This document shows, piece after piece, positions 13,494 through 22,452 of a stretch of 32,187 nucleotides of DNA. The stretch covers positions 1 through 32,187 of the forward strand of contig JACRCX010000062.1 in the NCBI GenBank assembly GCA_016218815.1. The letters are read 5' to 3'. Numbering within the stretch: the stretch's first letter is position 1; every line of letters starts with the position of its first letter. The stretch comes from Deltaproteobacteria bacterium. Its GTDB lineage: Bacteria > Myxococcota_A > Polyangia > DRWM01 > JAAZOP01. A model generated the notes under the pieces. The model worked only from the letters and a program-made list of their open reading frames with translations, was not told the origin of the DNA and did not search any database. The position numbers and the translations under genes are program-made.

Positions 13494-14729
13494 TCACCCC
13501 TCTTCCATCGGCTCCGGCGGCGGGTTGGTCCGCCGCTCCACCACCGCCGCCGCCTCGGCCGTGAGCTCCTCCGCCACCCGCGTCGTCAGCAGGTGCCGCG
13601 GCAGGAACGCAATCCCGGCGACGACCGTCGGCACCACCGCCGAGCCGATGACCACTGCCACCAGGTGCGAGTACTGCTCCTGCGTCACGAGGCCGTGCGA
13701 CAGCCCGAACAGCGCCGAGATCGTCCCGAAGGTCAACCCCGTCGACATCAACAGCGTGTAGTACCAGCGCTCCTTCGGGTCCTTCCGGAACAGGCCGACC
13801 ACCGGAACCAGCCCGAAGATCTTCGTCGCGATCTTCCCGCCGAACAGCGCCAGGAACGCCAGCGGCGCGGCGGCCAACGCCGGGAGCGACACCAGCGACC
13901 CCGCCCGCAGGAAATAGAACGGGCTCAGGAAGCCGATGGTCAACGTCCGCAGCCGCCGGATGAACGCCTGGTCCGCGCCCAGCGCCGGCGAGAGCACCAT
14001 CCCGGCGACGTACGCCGGCAGCACCGCCTCGCTCCCCGCCCACAGCGACAACGCCCCCAGCCCGAACAGGATGAACAGCACCCACTTCGTCCGGAACGCG
14101 GCCGTCCGGTTCGCGTAGTGGTTCACCAGCCGCGGCGTCAGCACCGGCAGCACCGCGAAGGCCGCGACGCAGCCGACCACGAACACGGCGGTCCGCCACG
14201 TGAACGGCGCGAACATCAGGCCCAGCGCCAGCACCGTGCCCAGATCCGTCACGAAACACGCCCCCAGGATGCCCTTGCCGAAGTCCGTCTTGTTCAGACC
14301 CGTCTCGAGCATCACGGCGTAGACCACCGCCATCGATGTCGTCGACAGCGCGATGCCCGCCAGCCAGCTCGACGCGGGCGACCAGCCCAGGATGAACCGC
14401 GCGATGGCCGTGCAGCCCAGGAACGGCGCGGCGAAGCTGACCAGGCCGACCCCCAGCACCTCCTTCCACCTCGCCCGCATCGTCGCCGGATCCAGCTCGG
14501 CCCCCGCCAGGAACGTGAGCAGCACCGCGCCCGAGCCGGCGACGAAGGTCAGCCACGGCAGCCGGGCGCCCAGCGCCTCCGGACCCCAGTAGGACGTCGC
14601 GATCGTCCCGGCCACGACTCCGACGGCGATCTCCAGCAACGCTCCCGAAACCCGGAACCGGGCGGCGAGGAACGTGGCCGCCAAGGCCAGACCGACCCAC
14701 AGTGCGGCGATCGTGAATGCGTGCTCCAA
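13494..14729 (-). CDS. Cation:proton antiporter, CPA2/KefB-like
   Basis: The 411-residue protein is a polytopic membrane protein with about 12 hydrophobic segments in the CPA2 (Na+/H+ exchanger, KefB/GerN-type) pattern. Typical parts are GALLEIAVGVVAGTIA, LLTFLAGAELDP (the conserved acidic helix), ALSTTSMAVVYAVMLETGLNKTDFGKGILG, FLSPFYFLRAGSLVSL and GLTFGTISALFGL. The C-terminal RCK/TrkA nucleotide-binding domain of KefB is absent; only a short Glu-rich tail follows. It probably exchanges K+ or Na+ for H+ at the inner membrane. The start is TTG at 14729, fixed by GGAGG 7 nt upstream. It converges on the methyltransferase gene with a 57-nt gap in which no clear terminator is seen. Confidence 0.9.
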   Translation of the reverse strand: MEHAFTIAALWVGLALAATFLAARFRVSGALLEIAVGVVAGTIATSYWGPEALGARLPWLTFVAGSGAVLLTFLAGAELDPATMRARWKEVLGVGLVSFAAPFLGCTAIARFILGWSPASSWLAGIALSTTSMAVVYAVMLETGLNKTDFGKGILGACFVTDLGTVLALGLMFAPFTWRTAVFVVGCVAAFAVLPVLTPRLVNHYANRTAAFRTKWVLFILFGLGALSLWAGSEAVLPAYVAGMVLSPALGADQAFIRRLRTLTIGFLSPFYFLRAGSLVSLPALAAAPLAFLALFGGKIATKIFGLVPVVGLFRKDPKERWYYTLLMSTGLTFGTISALFGLSHGLVTQEQYSHLVAVVIGSAVVPTVVAGIAFLPRHLLTTRVAEELTAEAAAVVERRTNPPPEPMEEG

Positions 14730-14987
14730 CGGTGGACCTCCGGACGCACGAAGGCGTCGCTTTCGTCGTCTTCGGGGCCGGCCGGGTCGCGCTTGCCGCG
14801 ACTCCCACGGGCATCGGCTCCGCAGGAGTCATCGGCCACGGCAGGATCGTGGCGGTTATCGGCGGACTCCACCGCCATCACGAACGAGCCAACGTACCTC
14901 GCGGCGTCGCCCGACGTCAACCGGCCCGATCCCCCGCCGCCGCGCCGCCTTGCCGGAGGCCGAGCGAGGTGCTAGCAACCGCGCGCC
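14730..14987. other. Divergent intergenic region, antiporter / prfC
   Basis: These 258 nt separate two divergent genes. Apart from the prfC promoter at the right end and the antiporter's ribosome site at the left end, I see no gene, RNA fold or repeat in it. Confidence 0.6.
14950..14978 (+). promoter_or_regulatory. Probable promoter of prfC, near-leaderless start
   Basis: TTGCCG (14950-14955) and TAGCAA (14973-14978) are 17 nt apart. The start would fall at 14984-14986, 2-4 nt before the ATG, and no Shine-Dalgarno precedes the ATG. Confidence 0.5.
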
Positions 14988-16622
14988 ATGACCGCGGCGT
15001 CACTTCAGACGGAGATCGAGCGGCGTCGCACCTTCGCGATCATCTCGCACCCCGACGCGGGGAAGACGACGCTCACCGAGAAGCTCCTGCTCTACGGCGG
15101 GGCCATCCAGCTCGCAGGGTCGGTGCGCGCACGCCGCGACCAGCGCAGCACCACCTCGGACTGGATGGAGCTGGAGCAGGAACGCGGCATCTCGATCTCC
15201 TCGACCGTGCTGCAGTTCGAGTACGGCGGCTGCGTGATCAACCTGCTCGACACGCCGGGACACCGCGATTTCAGCGAGGACACCTTCCGCGTCCTCGCGG
15301 CCGTCGACAGCGCCGTGATGGTGATCGACGCCGCCAAGGGCATCGAGGAGCGGACGCGGAAGCTGTTCGAGGTCTGCCGCATGCGCGGCATCCCGATCTT
15401 CACGTTCGTCAACAAGCTCGATCGGCCCGCGCGGGAGCCGCTGGCGCTGCTCGCCGAGCTGGAAGAAGTCCTGGGCATCGGCGCCGCGCCGGTGACCTGG
15501 CCGCTGGGCAGCGGTCCGGAGTTCCGCGGCGTCTACGATCGCCTGACCCGCGACCTGCACCTCTTCGAGCGCAGCGCCGGCGGGATGTACCGGGCCCCCG
15601 AACGCACGACCGGGGTCCACGACCCGGAGCTCCGTCGCCGGTTCTCCGGCCGGGACTACGACGCCTGGCTGGAGGAAGTGGAGATGCTGGACGGTGCCGG
15701 CGAGACGTTCGACGCCGCTCGGGTCGCCGACGGCTCGCTCACCCCCGTGTTCTTCGGCAGCGGCTTGACCAACTTCGGCGTCCAGCTCCTCCTGGACTTC
15801 TTCGTGGAGCACGGCGCCCGGCCGCAACCCCGACGCTCGGGAGGCCTGCCGGTCGCGCCGGACGCCGCGGACTTCTCGGGGCTCGTGTTCAAGGTCCAGG
15901 CCAACATGAACCCGCGGCACCGTGACCGGTTGACCTTCGTGCGCGTCTGCTCCGGGGTCTTCCGCAAGGACATGTTCGTCGCCGACCCGGTGACCGGGAA
16001 CCCGGTACGGCTGTCCTACCCGCAGAAGCTGTTCGGACAACAGCGCGAGTCGCTCGAGTGCGCCTACCCCGGCGACATCGTCGGCCTCGTCGCGCACCGC
16101 GCGTTCCGCATCGGCGACACGCTCACCACCAACCCCTCGATCCGCTACGACGAGATCCCGCGCTTTCCGCCGGAGGTGTTCGCCTACGTCCGCAACGAGC
16201 GCGCCGAGCGGCACAAGCAGCTCGAGGACGGCCTCAAACAGCTCGCCGAGGAGGGTGTGATCCAGTGCTTCACCACGCGCGAGGCCGGGCCCGAATCCGT
16301 GCTGCTCGGCGCCGTCGGGCAGCTCCAGTTCGACGTCGTGCTGCACCGGCTGCGGAGCGAGTACGGCGCCCAGCCGCGACTCGAGCCGGGGCCGTTCACG
16401 CGCATCCGCTGGGTCGGGGCGGGAACCACGCCGGACCAGCTCCGGGAGCTGTACCTGGGACACGATGTCAAGCTGGCACGGGACGACCGTGGCCGGCCGG
16501 TACTGCTGTTCCCGACCCAGTGGTTCGTGGAGTACTTCACCCGCGAGAACCCGCAGCTCGAGCTCCACACGGTTTCCCCGGGCACGCGTCCGGCCGACGG
16601 CGCGGCCTCGTGCCGGATCTGA
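14988..16622 (+). CDS. prfC: Peptide chain release factor 3 (RF3)
   Basis: The 544-residue translational GTPase is slightly longer than E. coli RF3 (529). G motifs are all present: P-loop SHPDAGKTT (20-28), switch RGISISSTV, DTPGH (88-92) and NKLD (142-145). The RF3-specific start TEIERRRTFAIISHPDAGKTTLTEKLLLYGGAIQ and the later FRKDMFVADP and QLQFDVVLHRLRSEYGA separate it from EF-G. RF3 recycles RF1/RF2 from the ribosome after peptide release. The C-terminal end DGAASCRI is a short unconserved extension. The gene stands alone on the plus strand with its own promoter. Confidence 0.97.
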   Translation: MTAASLQTEIERRRTFAIISHPDAGKTTLTEKLLLYGGAIQLAGSVRARRDQRSTTSDWMELEQERGISISSTVLQFEYGGCVINLLDTPGHRDFSEDTFRVLAAVDSAVMVIDAAKGIEERTRKLFEVCRMRGIPIFTFVNKLDRPAREPLALLAELEEVLGIGAAPVTWPLGSGPEFRGVYDRLTRDLHLFERSAGGMYRAPERTTGVHDPELRRRFSGRDYDAWLEEVEMLDGAGETFDAARVADGSLTPVFFGSGLTNFGVQLLLDFFVEHGARPQPRRSGGLPVAPDAADFSGLVFKVQANMNPRHRDRLTFVRVCSGVFRKDMFVADPVTGNPVRLSYPQKLFGQQRESLECAYPGDIVGLVAHRAFRIGDTLTTNPSIRYDEIPRFPPEVFAYVRNERAERHKQLEDGLKQLAEEGVIQCFTTREAGPESVLLGAVGQLQFDVVLHRLRSEYGAQPRLEPGPFTRIRWVGAGTTPDQLRELYLGHDVKLARDDRGRPVLLFPTQWFVEYFTRENPQLELHTVSPGTRPADGAASCRI

Positions 16623-16738
16623 AAGTCACGGCTGCCCCCCGCCGACGCCTCGAGGCCCGGACGTACCTCCGGACCAACAACTCCCCCCAATCGACCCACC
16701 TCGTCCCGATCGACCAACCGACTCCCCCCCTCACGCGG

Positions 16739-16768
16739 TTGCCCCCCGCCGCCCCGGCGTGGTAGGAA
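16739..16768 (+). promoter_or_regulatory. Probable promoter of ffh, near-leaderless start
   Basis: TTGCCC (16739-16744) and TAGGAA (16763-16768) are 18 nt apart. The start would lie near 16775, 4 nt before the ATG. A purine-rich AGGAAA sits 12 nt upstream of the ATG, too far for a good Shine-Dalgarno. Confidence 0.45.
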
Positions 16769-16778
16769 ACGCCCCGCG

Positions 16779-18356
16779 ATGTTCGAGACGCTGACCCGCG
16801 GGTTTCGAGCCGCCAAGGCGCGGCTGACCGGGAAGTCGGAGCTGACCGGCGACGTCATCGACGAAGCCCTGCGCGACATCCGCCTCTCGCTCCTGGAAGC
16901 CGACGTCGACTTCAACGTCACGAAGCAGTTCCTCGAGCGCGTCAAGACCAAGGCCGTCGGCGAGATCGTCGCCCTCAAGGCCGAGTCCAAGGGCAAGACC
17001 GTTCGCGTCACCCCCGTCGACCACTTCGTCGCCATCTGCCAGCGCGAGCTGGTGGACATGATGGGTCCCGTCGAAACCCGCATCGACCGCGCGAAGAAGG
17101 GTCAGCCGACCGGCATCATGATGGTCGGCCTCCAGGGCTCCGGCAAGACCACCACCGTGGGCAAGCTGGCCCGCTTCCTCATGAAGAAGGGCCATCACCC
17201 CCTCCTCGTCGCCGCCGACGTCTACCGCCCCGCCGCCATCGACCAGCTCCAGGTCCTGGGCCAGCGCCTCAAGCTCCCCGTCTACGCCGAGCTGGACGTC
17301 AAGGACCCGCCGGGGATCTGCCAACGCGCCATGGTCGATGCCCGGGCGCACCAACGCGACATGGTCATCTTCGACACCGCCGGCCGCCTCGCCATCGACG
17401 AGCCGCTGATGCTCGAGCTGGAGCAGATCAAGCGCCAGGTCAAGCCCAAGAACATCTTCCTCGTCTGCGACGCCATGATCGGCCAGGACGCCGTCAACAC
17501 GGCCCGCGAGTTCCACCGCCGCCTCGACCTCACCGGCGTCATCCTCACCAAGCTCGACGGCGATGCCCGTGGCGGCGCCGCCATCTCCGTCAAGGCCGCC
17601 ACCGGCGCCCCGATCAAGTTCCTCGGCATGGGCGAGGCGCTCGACCGCCTCGAGGAGTTCCGCCCCGAAGGCCTCGCCGGCCGCATCCTGGGCATGGGCG
17701 ACGTCGTCGGGCTGATGAAGGACTTCGAGGAAGTCGTCGACGCCCGCAAGGCCGAACAGGACGCGATGAAGCTGCTCAAGGGCCGCTTCTCGCTCAACGA
17801 CTTCGTCGAGCAGATCCGCCTCCTCAAGAAGATGGGCTCGCTCGAGGACCTGTTCGACAAGATGCCCTTCTTCCCCGACGGCCTGCCGCAGGGGTTCAAG
17901 GCGCCGGACGAACGCGAGCTGGGGAAGGTCGAGGCGATCATCTCGTCGATGACCCGCGGCGAACGAACCGATCCCGAGCTGTTCGTCAAGGAACCGAAGC
18001 GGCTGGCCCGCGTGGCCAAGGGCTCGGGGCGCACCGACGTCGAGGTCAAGGACCTGCTCAACAAATTCATGGGCATGCGCAAGATGATCGGCGACATCGG
18101 CGCCCAGGCCGGCCTCCTGGCCAAGATCCCCGGCATGCGCCAGCTCGCCGTTGCCCGCAAGCTCAAGGACGCCGTCCGCCTCCAGGGCGGCGGCGGCATG
18201 CAACAGCTCCAGGAAACCATCCTCGAGGCCGCCGTCGCCGCGCAGGGCGGGGGCGCCGGCTCCGGCAAGAGCGTCGGCGTCCGCGTCGCCGACCGCAAGG
18301 ACAAGAAGAAGAAGCGGAAGGACGAGCGCAAGGCGCGCAAGAAGGGGCGCCGGTAG
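16779..18356 (+). CDS. ffh: Signal recognition particle GTPase Ffh (SRP54)
   Basis: The 525-residue protein delivers ribosomes making membrane and secreted proteins to FtsY. The N-domain (1-90, MFETLTRGFRAAKARL with the ALLEADV-like SLLEADVDFNV), G-domain with P-loop GLQGSGKTT (117-125), DTAGR and TKLDGDARGGAA, and a Met-rich M domain (from about 300, with PGMRQL near 450) are complete. It is about 70 residues longer than E. coli Ffh, mostly in a C-terminal tail that is Gly-rich and then very Lys/Arg-rich (KDKKKKRKDERKARKKGRR), possibly adding RNA affinity. The SRP RNA gene is not in this window. Confidence 0.97.
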   Translation: MFETLTRGFRAAKARLTGKSELTGDVIDEALRDIRLSLLEADVDFNVTKQFLERVKTKAVGEIVALKAESKGKTVRVTPVDHFVAICQRELVDMMGPVETRIDRAKKGQPTGIMMVGLQGSGKTTTVGKLARFLMKKGHHPLLVAADVYRPAAIDQLQVLGQRLKLPVYAELDVKDPPGICQRAMVDARAHQRDMVIFDTAGRLAIDEPLMLELEQIKRQVKPKNIFLVCDAMIGQDAVNTAREFHRRLDLTGVILTKLDGDARGGAAISVKAATGAPIKFLGMGEALDRLEEFRPEGLAGRILGMGDVVGLMKDFEEVVDARKAEQDAMKLLKGRFSLNDFVEQIRLLKKMGSLEDLFDKMPFFPDGLPQGFKAPDERELGKVEAIISSMTRGERTDPELFVKEPKRLARVAKGSGRTDVEVKDLLNKFMGMRKMIGDIGAQAGLLAKIPGMRQLAVARKLKDAVRLQGGGGMQQLQETILEAAVAAQGGGAGSGKSVGVRVADRKDKKKKRKDERKARKKGRR

Positions 18357-18373
18357 GACAGGGGAACCACATC

Positions 18374-19795
18374 ATGAGGAACTCGTCGACCACCCGGCGA
18401 CTGGCCCTCCTGGCCGTGCTCGCCTGCTTCGGCTCCTGCATCTGCGTCGAACGTCCGAAGCGGATGACCGAGGACGAGCGCGCGGAGCTTCGCTCGCAGA
18501 TCCTCACCGAACCTCCGGCGACGATGCAGAACCGCGTCGGCGCCGACCTCGACGGCCGCCTCGAGCTCGTCGGCTACGACCTCGACGCCGACAAGGACGA
18601 CCGCGGGCGCATCATCCCCGGGCGCAAGGTCGCCGTGACCTGGTACTGGCGCTGCAAGGTCGCCCTGCACGAGGGCTGGCGGCTGTTCACCCACGTCACC
18701 GACGACACCGGGACCAACCGCGTCCGTGCCGACGAGCTCGGCCTCGTCCGGCAACACTACCAGCCGAGCCTCTGGCGCGAGGGCGAGGTGATCGTCGACC
18801 GGCAGGAGTTCGAGATTCCCGCCGATTTCAACTCCAAGACCGTCACCTTCTACGTCGGCGCGTGGTTCGGACCCCATCGCCTGCCCGTGCGCAACAACGT
18901 CCCCAGCGATGCGGGCCGCGTCCGCATCGGCCCGTTCCCCATGCAGTACGACCTGCCCGCCGCCGTTGTTCCCCAGGTGAGCTCGTCGATCACCCCCGAC
19001 GGCAGGCTCGACGAGCCCGAGTGGGCCGTGGCCGCGGTGCTCGACCCTTTCGTCCTCGCGCCCGATGGAGCCGCGTCCGATCGGGTGCGGACCAGGTTGC
19101 TCTGGAACTCCCGCTACCTCTACGTCGCCTTCGAGGTCCGTGACCCGCTGCTCGTCGCGAAGTTCACGCGGCGCGACGAAGCGATCTACGACGAGGACGC
19201 CGTCCAGGTGCTGCTCGACGAGGACGGCGACGGCGCGGACTACTACGACTTCGCCGCTTCGCCCACCGGCGTGCTCTACGACTGCGCCCTGGCCGAGCCG
19301 ACCAAGGGCGAGCCGAAGGAGTTCACCGCCACGGACTTCCGCGCCGGCGTCGTCCTCGACGGCACGGTCAACGACGCCGCGCCGGACCGCGGGTACACGA
19401 TCGAACTGCAGATCCCCTTCCAGGCCCTCTCCAAGTTCAAGGAGCGCATCCCGCTCGTCGGAGTCACCTGGCGCGCCAACTTCTACGTGCTCGACATGCC
19501 CGCGCTCGCAGCGCCCGGCGCCGAGCCGCCGCGCCAGGTGGGCTTCGCGTGGTCCGCCCCGAAGGTGACCAACTTCCACGTCCCGCGCCGCTTCGGCGAG
19601 CTGACCTTCGGCGGGCCCGTCGCCGTTCCCCCTCCCGCGCCTCCCGCGCCCCCGCCGCCGGCCGAGGCGCCCGCACCGCCGCCGCCCGAGCCGCTCGCGG
19701 CGCCGGCGGAACCCACGGCCGTCGCGCCGAACGCACCTCCGGCCGTGGCGCCTCCCGCGGCGCCGCCGCTCGCGACGCCGACCTCGACCCCGTAG
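18374..19795 (+). CDS. Probable lipoprotein with CBM9/DOMON-like domain and Pro-rich tail
   Basis: The 473-residue protein starts MRNSSTTRRLALLAVLACFG, an export signal with cysteines at 18, 22 and 24. One of these, most likely Cys18 or Cys22, may be the lipidation site. Residues about 50-190 form a beta-rich domain of unknown type. Residues about 200-410 match the carbohydrate-binding family 9-like pattern: ITPDGRLDEPEWAVAAVLDPF, TRLLWNSRYLYVAFEVRDPL, EDAVQVLLDEDGDGADYYDF and YTIELQIPFQAL. CBM9-like domains bind glycans or haem in other proteins. The last 65 residues are Ala/Pro repeats. It begins 18 nt after ffh and may share its transcript. Ligand and role are unknown. Confidence 0.82.
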   Translation: MRNSSTTRRLALLAVLACFGSCICVERPKRMTEDERAELRSQILTEPPATMQNRVGADLDGRLELVGYDLDADKDDRGRIIPGRKVAVTWYWRCKVALHEGWRLFTHVTDDTGTNRVRADELGLVRQHYQPSLWREGEVIVDRQEFEIPADFNSKTVTFYVGAWFGPHRLPVRNNVPSDAGRVRIGPFPMQYDLPAAVVPQVSSSITPDGRLDEPEWAVAAVLDPFVLAPDGAASDRVRTRLLWNSRYLYVAFEVRDPLLVAKFTRRDEAIYDEDAVQVLLDEDGDGADYYDFAASPTGVLYDCALAEPTKGEPKEFTATDFRAGVVLDGTVNDAAPDRGYTIELQIPFQALSKFKERIPLVGVTWRANFYVLDMPALAAPGAEPPRQVGFAWSAPKVTNFHVPRRFGELTFGGPVAVPPPAPPAPPPPAEAPAPPPPEPLAAPAEPTAVAPNAPPAVAPPAAPPLATPTSTP

Positions 19796-19819
19796 CTGTC
19801 GTCCGGCGCCTGTCGCTCG

Positions 19820-20539
19820 TCAATCCGTCGTGCGCGCCTCCTCCTCGAAGAACCCATAGCTCCGCTGCGTCGCCTCGTCGAGCCTCTCCCGCCATCGCTC
19901 CAACGTCGCCGGACCGTGCTCCAGCAGGTCCAGCGCCGCGAGGACGGCGAGCGCCAGCGGCGCCCAGACCGGCCTCACCTCCAGGCCCGTCCCGAACCGC
20001 GCCACCCACCGCGCGCCGTGCCGGACGTCGGCCTCCTCCAGCTCCGGAATCGCCAGCCGCGGGCGCTCGCGCGCCGGCGCCCCGGGCTCGCACCACCTCC
20101 CGTCCGGCACCCCGTGGATGAACCAGGTCCGGCAGTCGTTCGGCCGCACCTCGTAGATCGTGCACCCCGCCGCAGGCGCGCCGCGGTCGAGGAAGACGCA
20201 GCCGCCGCCCATCGCGAAGATGTCCTCCGGCGTCGACCGCTCGACCAGCGTCGCGTTCTCCTCCAGCGCACGTCGCAGCCCGGCAGTCACCGCACCCGCC
20301 GCCAGGAGGCGCCGTGCGATCAGCAGCGCGTCGGGCAGCTCCACGAGCACGAGCTGGTGACAGCATCCGTGGCAGCCCGCCAGGCACGGCGAGCCCAGGG
20401 CGCGAGCCCGCTCCACGTACGCCGCCGTCTGCTTTTCGCGGTGCCGTTGCAGTTCGTCAAGCAGAGCGTTCCGCTCCGCTTCCGCCGGCAGCCGCCCGCG
20501 GACCGGAACTCCTCTCCACGCACCCGACCGGCCCCGCAC
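19820..20539 (-). CDS. YkgJ-family cysteine-cluster protein
   Basis: The conserved part has the YkgJ/UPF0153 cysteine set: CLAGCHGCCHQLVLVE (C-x3-C-x2-CC), then GGGCVFLD, and GCTIYEVRPNDCRTW. This family is thought to hold a zinc or iron-sulphur cluster; no reaction is established. The C-terminal part is helical and Glu/Arg-rich. Conservation starts near AERNALLDELQRHREK. Upstream the frame stays open to 20650 without an ATG; GTG 20539 was chosen as a compromise, but the start is uncertain and no ribosome site helps. It converges with the CBM9-like gene with a 24-nt gap and is divergent from the next gene. Confidence 0.78.
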   Translation of the reverse strand: MRGRSGAWRGVPVRGRLPAEAERNALLDELQRHREKQTAAYVERARALGSPCLAGCHGCCHQLVLVELPDALLIARRLLAAGAVTAGLRRALEENATLVERSTPEDIFAMGGGCVFLDRGAPAAGCTIYEVRPNDCRTWFIHGVPDGRWCEPGAPARERPRLAIPELEEADVRHGARWVARFGTGLEVRPVWAPLALAVLAALDLLEHGPATLERWRERLDEATQRSYGFFEEEARTTD

Positions 20540-20658
20540 ACGCACGTGCCCAGGATCCGCGACCCCCGCCCCGCGATCAACCGCAATCCGCCGTCGTTGG
20601 GACCCCCGGCGCTCGGCCAAGCTGGCGCTCGTCCACGGCGCTCGATACACTCCGCGTC

Positions 20659-21660
20659 ATGTCCAAGCCGCTGTACGCGACGATACTCCTCGCCGTTGCG
20701 CTCGCTTTTCCCGCGCCGACGGCCGCCCAGGAGCCTTCACCCGGCATCGAGCCTCCCCCGTCCGGCCCGACGGATGCCCAGGCCGCGTTCGATGCCGGCG
20801 CCGCCGCGTTCGACGCCGGGGACTTCCTCGGCGCGGCGGTGGAGTTCGAGGTCGCCTATCGCCTCACCGGCTCGGCCGAAGTCGCGTTCAACGTGGGCCT
20901 GTCGTACGACAACGCCGGTGAGCCCGACCGGGCGGCAGAATGGTACCGCGTCTACGTGTCCGGCCTGCCGGAGGCTTCCGACCGCGCGGCGGTCGAGGAT
21001 CGGATCGCCGAGCTGGAGGGCTCCGGGGTCGAGGAGGAAGAGGAGGACGAGCATCCCCTGGCCGACCATCGCCTCCGCGTCTCCGGTGGCTGGGGCTTCT
21101 ATCCGGGCGGCGCCATGTACGCGGCCGCGACCGCGACGACCCCCGTGGACCTCGACGGCTTTCGCCTCGAGCTGGGCTACCAGTACCGGCTGTGGAAGGG
21201 TCTGGTGCTGGACGTGGTCGCCGGGGGGACGTTCTCCGCCGAGGTCCAGGCCAGTCGCCGCACCTGGGACGTCTATTCGGTCGCGGCCGGGCTGGGGTGG
21301 GTCTGGACGAGTTTCCCGTACGTCGTCCTCGGCGTCCGCGGCGGCCTCGGCTTCTATGCCATGGTGCCGAACGCGGCCGAGATGCACTGGCTCGTCCCGT
21401 TCCGCGCGGGCGCCTGGGTCGAGTTCCCCGTGCTGGATTGGCTGGCGCTGCACCTCGGCGGCGACCTCGTTCTCGGCGCCTACGTCGCCCGGGACGACAA
21501 GGTGTTCGGGTTCGGCGGCGAGGTCGGGGCCGGGTTGTGCTTCTCCCTGGGCGGGGATCGGTCGGAGGACCACGGCGGGCCGGAGCCGGAGCCCGAGGAT
21601 CACGGAGGGCGCCCCGGCCTCCACGGTCCGGACAACCCGCTCGGACGCGGCTGGCAGTAG
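20659..21660 (+). CDS. Exported TPR plus outer-membrane beta-barrel-like protein
   Basis: The 333-residue protein has a classical signal peptide (MSKPLYATILLAVALAFPAP, cleavage after about Ala23). A TPR-like helical pair follows at about 42-108 (AAFDAGAAAFDAGDFLGAAVEFE, AEWYRVYVSGLP), then an acidic linker of consecutive glutamates. From about 140 to 300 are alternating amphipathic strands (LRVSGGWGFYPGGAMYAA, FRLELGYQYRLW, LVLDVVAGGTFSAEV, WLALHLGGDLVLGAYV), as in small outer-membrane barrels. The C-terminal tail is Gly/Pro/His-rich. A TPR before a barrel is frequent in myxobacteria-like genomes; no function is known. TACACT lies 7 nt before the ATG and there is no Shine-Dalgarno, suggesting a leaderless transcript. 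Confidence 0.82.
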   Translation: MSKPLYATILLAVALAFPAPTAAQEPSPGIEPPPSGPTDAQAAFDAGAAAFDAGDFLGAAVEFEVAYRLTGSAEVAFNVGLSYDNAGEPDRAAEWYRVYVSGLPEASDRAAVEDRIAELEGSGVEEEEEDEHPLADHRLRVSGGWGFYPGGAMYAAATATTPVDLDGFRLELGYQYRLWKGLVLDVVAGGTFSAEVQASRRTWDVYSVAAGLGWVWTSFPYVVLGVRGGLGFYAMVPNAAEMHWLVPFRAGAWVEFPVLDWLALHLGGDLVLGAYVARDDKVFGFGGEVGAGLCFSLGGDRSEDHGGPEPEPEDHGGRPGLHGPDNPLGRGWQ

Positions 21661-21746
21661 CGGAAGCCTCGTAGACCGCCGCCCCGTCCGATTCGTAGGA
21701 TGGGGCCGCGCCGCGGCGGGGGCGGGCGCGCGGACGGAGGGACCAG

Positions 21747-22304
21747 ATGATGCGGTGGGCGCCGGCGGTGCTGGCGGCGTGGTTCTCGGGCGGGTGTTTC
21801 GTCAGTTACGGGTTCGGCGTCGGCCCAACCGTCGACACGCGCGGCGAGGTGGGGATGCAGCTCAGCGCGCGCGCGAACATCGGCGCCGCCCTGTCGGACG
21901 ACGACGGCCTGTCCGAGACGATCCGCGTCGATGCCGCGCCCGGGGGCTTCGTCACCCCGCACGTCACGCCGGTCGTCGGCCTCGACTACTTCGTGCTCAC
22001 CGAGGACGAGATCGCGTACCGCGTGGGTCTCCGGGCCCGGTTCCAGATGGCCTGGGAGGACGTGTTCCGGGCCTGGGTCGGCGCCGGCGGCTCGTTCGCC
22101 GTGCTCCCCGAGCTGGAGAACTACGACAACGACAGCGACGAACACACGCTGCTCGGGTTCGAGCTGGAAGGCTACTACCTGGACGATTCGGCCGAGGACC
22201 CGCCCGAAGGCCAGGACGCGACCTCGATCGGGCTCTTCTCCCTGATGCTCGTCTTCGAACAGGTCTACCTGGAGGCCGACCCCTACGACGACCTCTGGGA
22301 GTGA
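21747..22304 (+). CDS. Small beta-rich surface lipoprotein, unknown function
   Basis: The 185-residue product begins MMRWAPAVLAAWFSGGCFVS, with Ser-Gly-Gly-Cys17 as a likely lipobox (a short signal). The rest is built of beta-type stretches (EVGMQLSARANIGAAL, VVGLDYFVLTEDEIAYRVGLRARFQ, RAWVGAGGSFAVLPEL, HTLLGFELEGYYL) separated by acidic turns, like a small outer-membrane barrel or a surface sheet protein. I do not recognise the family. GGAGGGACCAG immediately precedes the ATG pair and fixes the start. It lies 86 nt after the previous barrel-like gene on the same strand and may belong to the same unit. Confidence 0.78.
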   Translation: MMRWAPAVLAAWFSGGCFVSYGFGVGPTVDTRGEVGMQLSARANIGAALSDDDGLSETIRVDAAPGGFVTPHVTPVVGLDYFVLTEDEIAYRVGLRARFQMAWEDVFRAWVGAGGSFAVLPELENYDNDSDEHTLLGFELEGYYLDDSAEDPPEGQDATSIGLFSLMLVFEQVYLEADPYDDLWE

Positions 22305-22319
22305 TTTCCCCTTGGCGCA

Positions 22320-22350
22320 CTTTGCGTCCCTTTGCGTGCTTTGCGCGAAC
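22320..22350. repeat. Dispersed repeat built on CTTTGCG (copy 1)
   Basis: Three CTTTGCG units (22320, 22330, 22339) end in CGAAC. Its reverse complement begins GTTCGCGCAAAGCACGC, identical to 28893-28909. It starts 15 nt after the stop of the lipoprotein gene. Confidence 0.8.
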
Positions 22351-22400
22351 TCCGGATCGCCTGTACCCCGCGGCCTTCACCCCGCGGCCTTCTCCCGAAC

Positions 22401-22428
22401 TTGACCTCGCGACCCTCGCGCCTACAAT
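22401..22428 (+). promoter_or_regulatory. Sigma-70-type promoter of the PilZ gene
   Basis: TTGACC (22401-22406) and TACAAT (22423-22428) are 16 nt apart. The start would be near 22435, leaving an 18-nt leader that contains the GGAGGG ribosome site. Confidence 0.65.
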
Positions 22429-22452
22429 CAGGGCGGTCGCGGAGGGTCCGGG

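Noticed and set aside
16731..18203. Long open frame antisense to ffh
   Set aside because: Composition is that of a GC-rich shadow frame (His/Asp/Leu/Gly/Glu-rich with no fold-like pattern), while the other strand encodes unmistakable Ffh.
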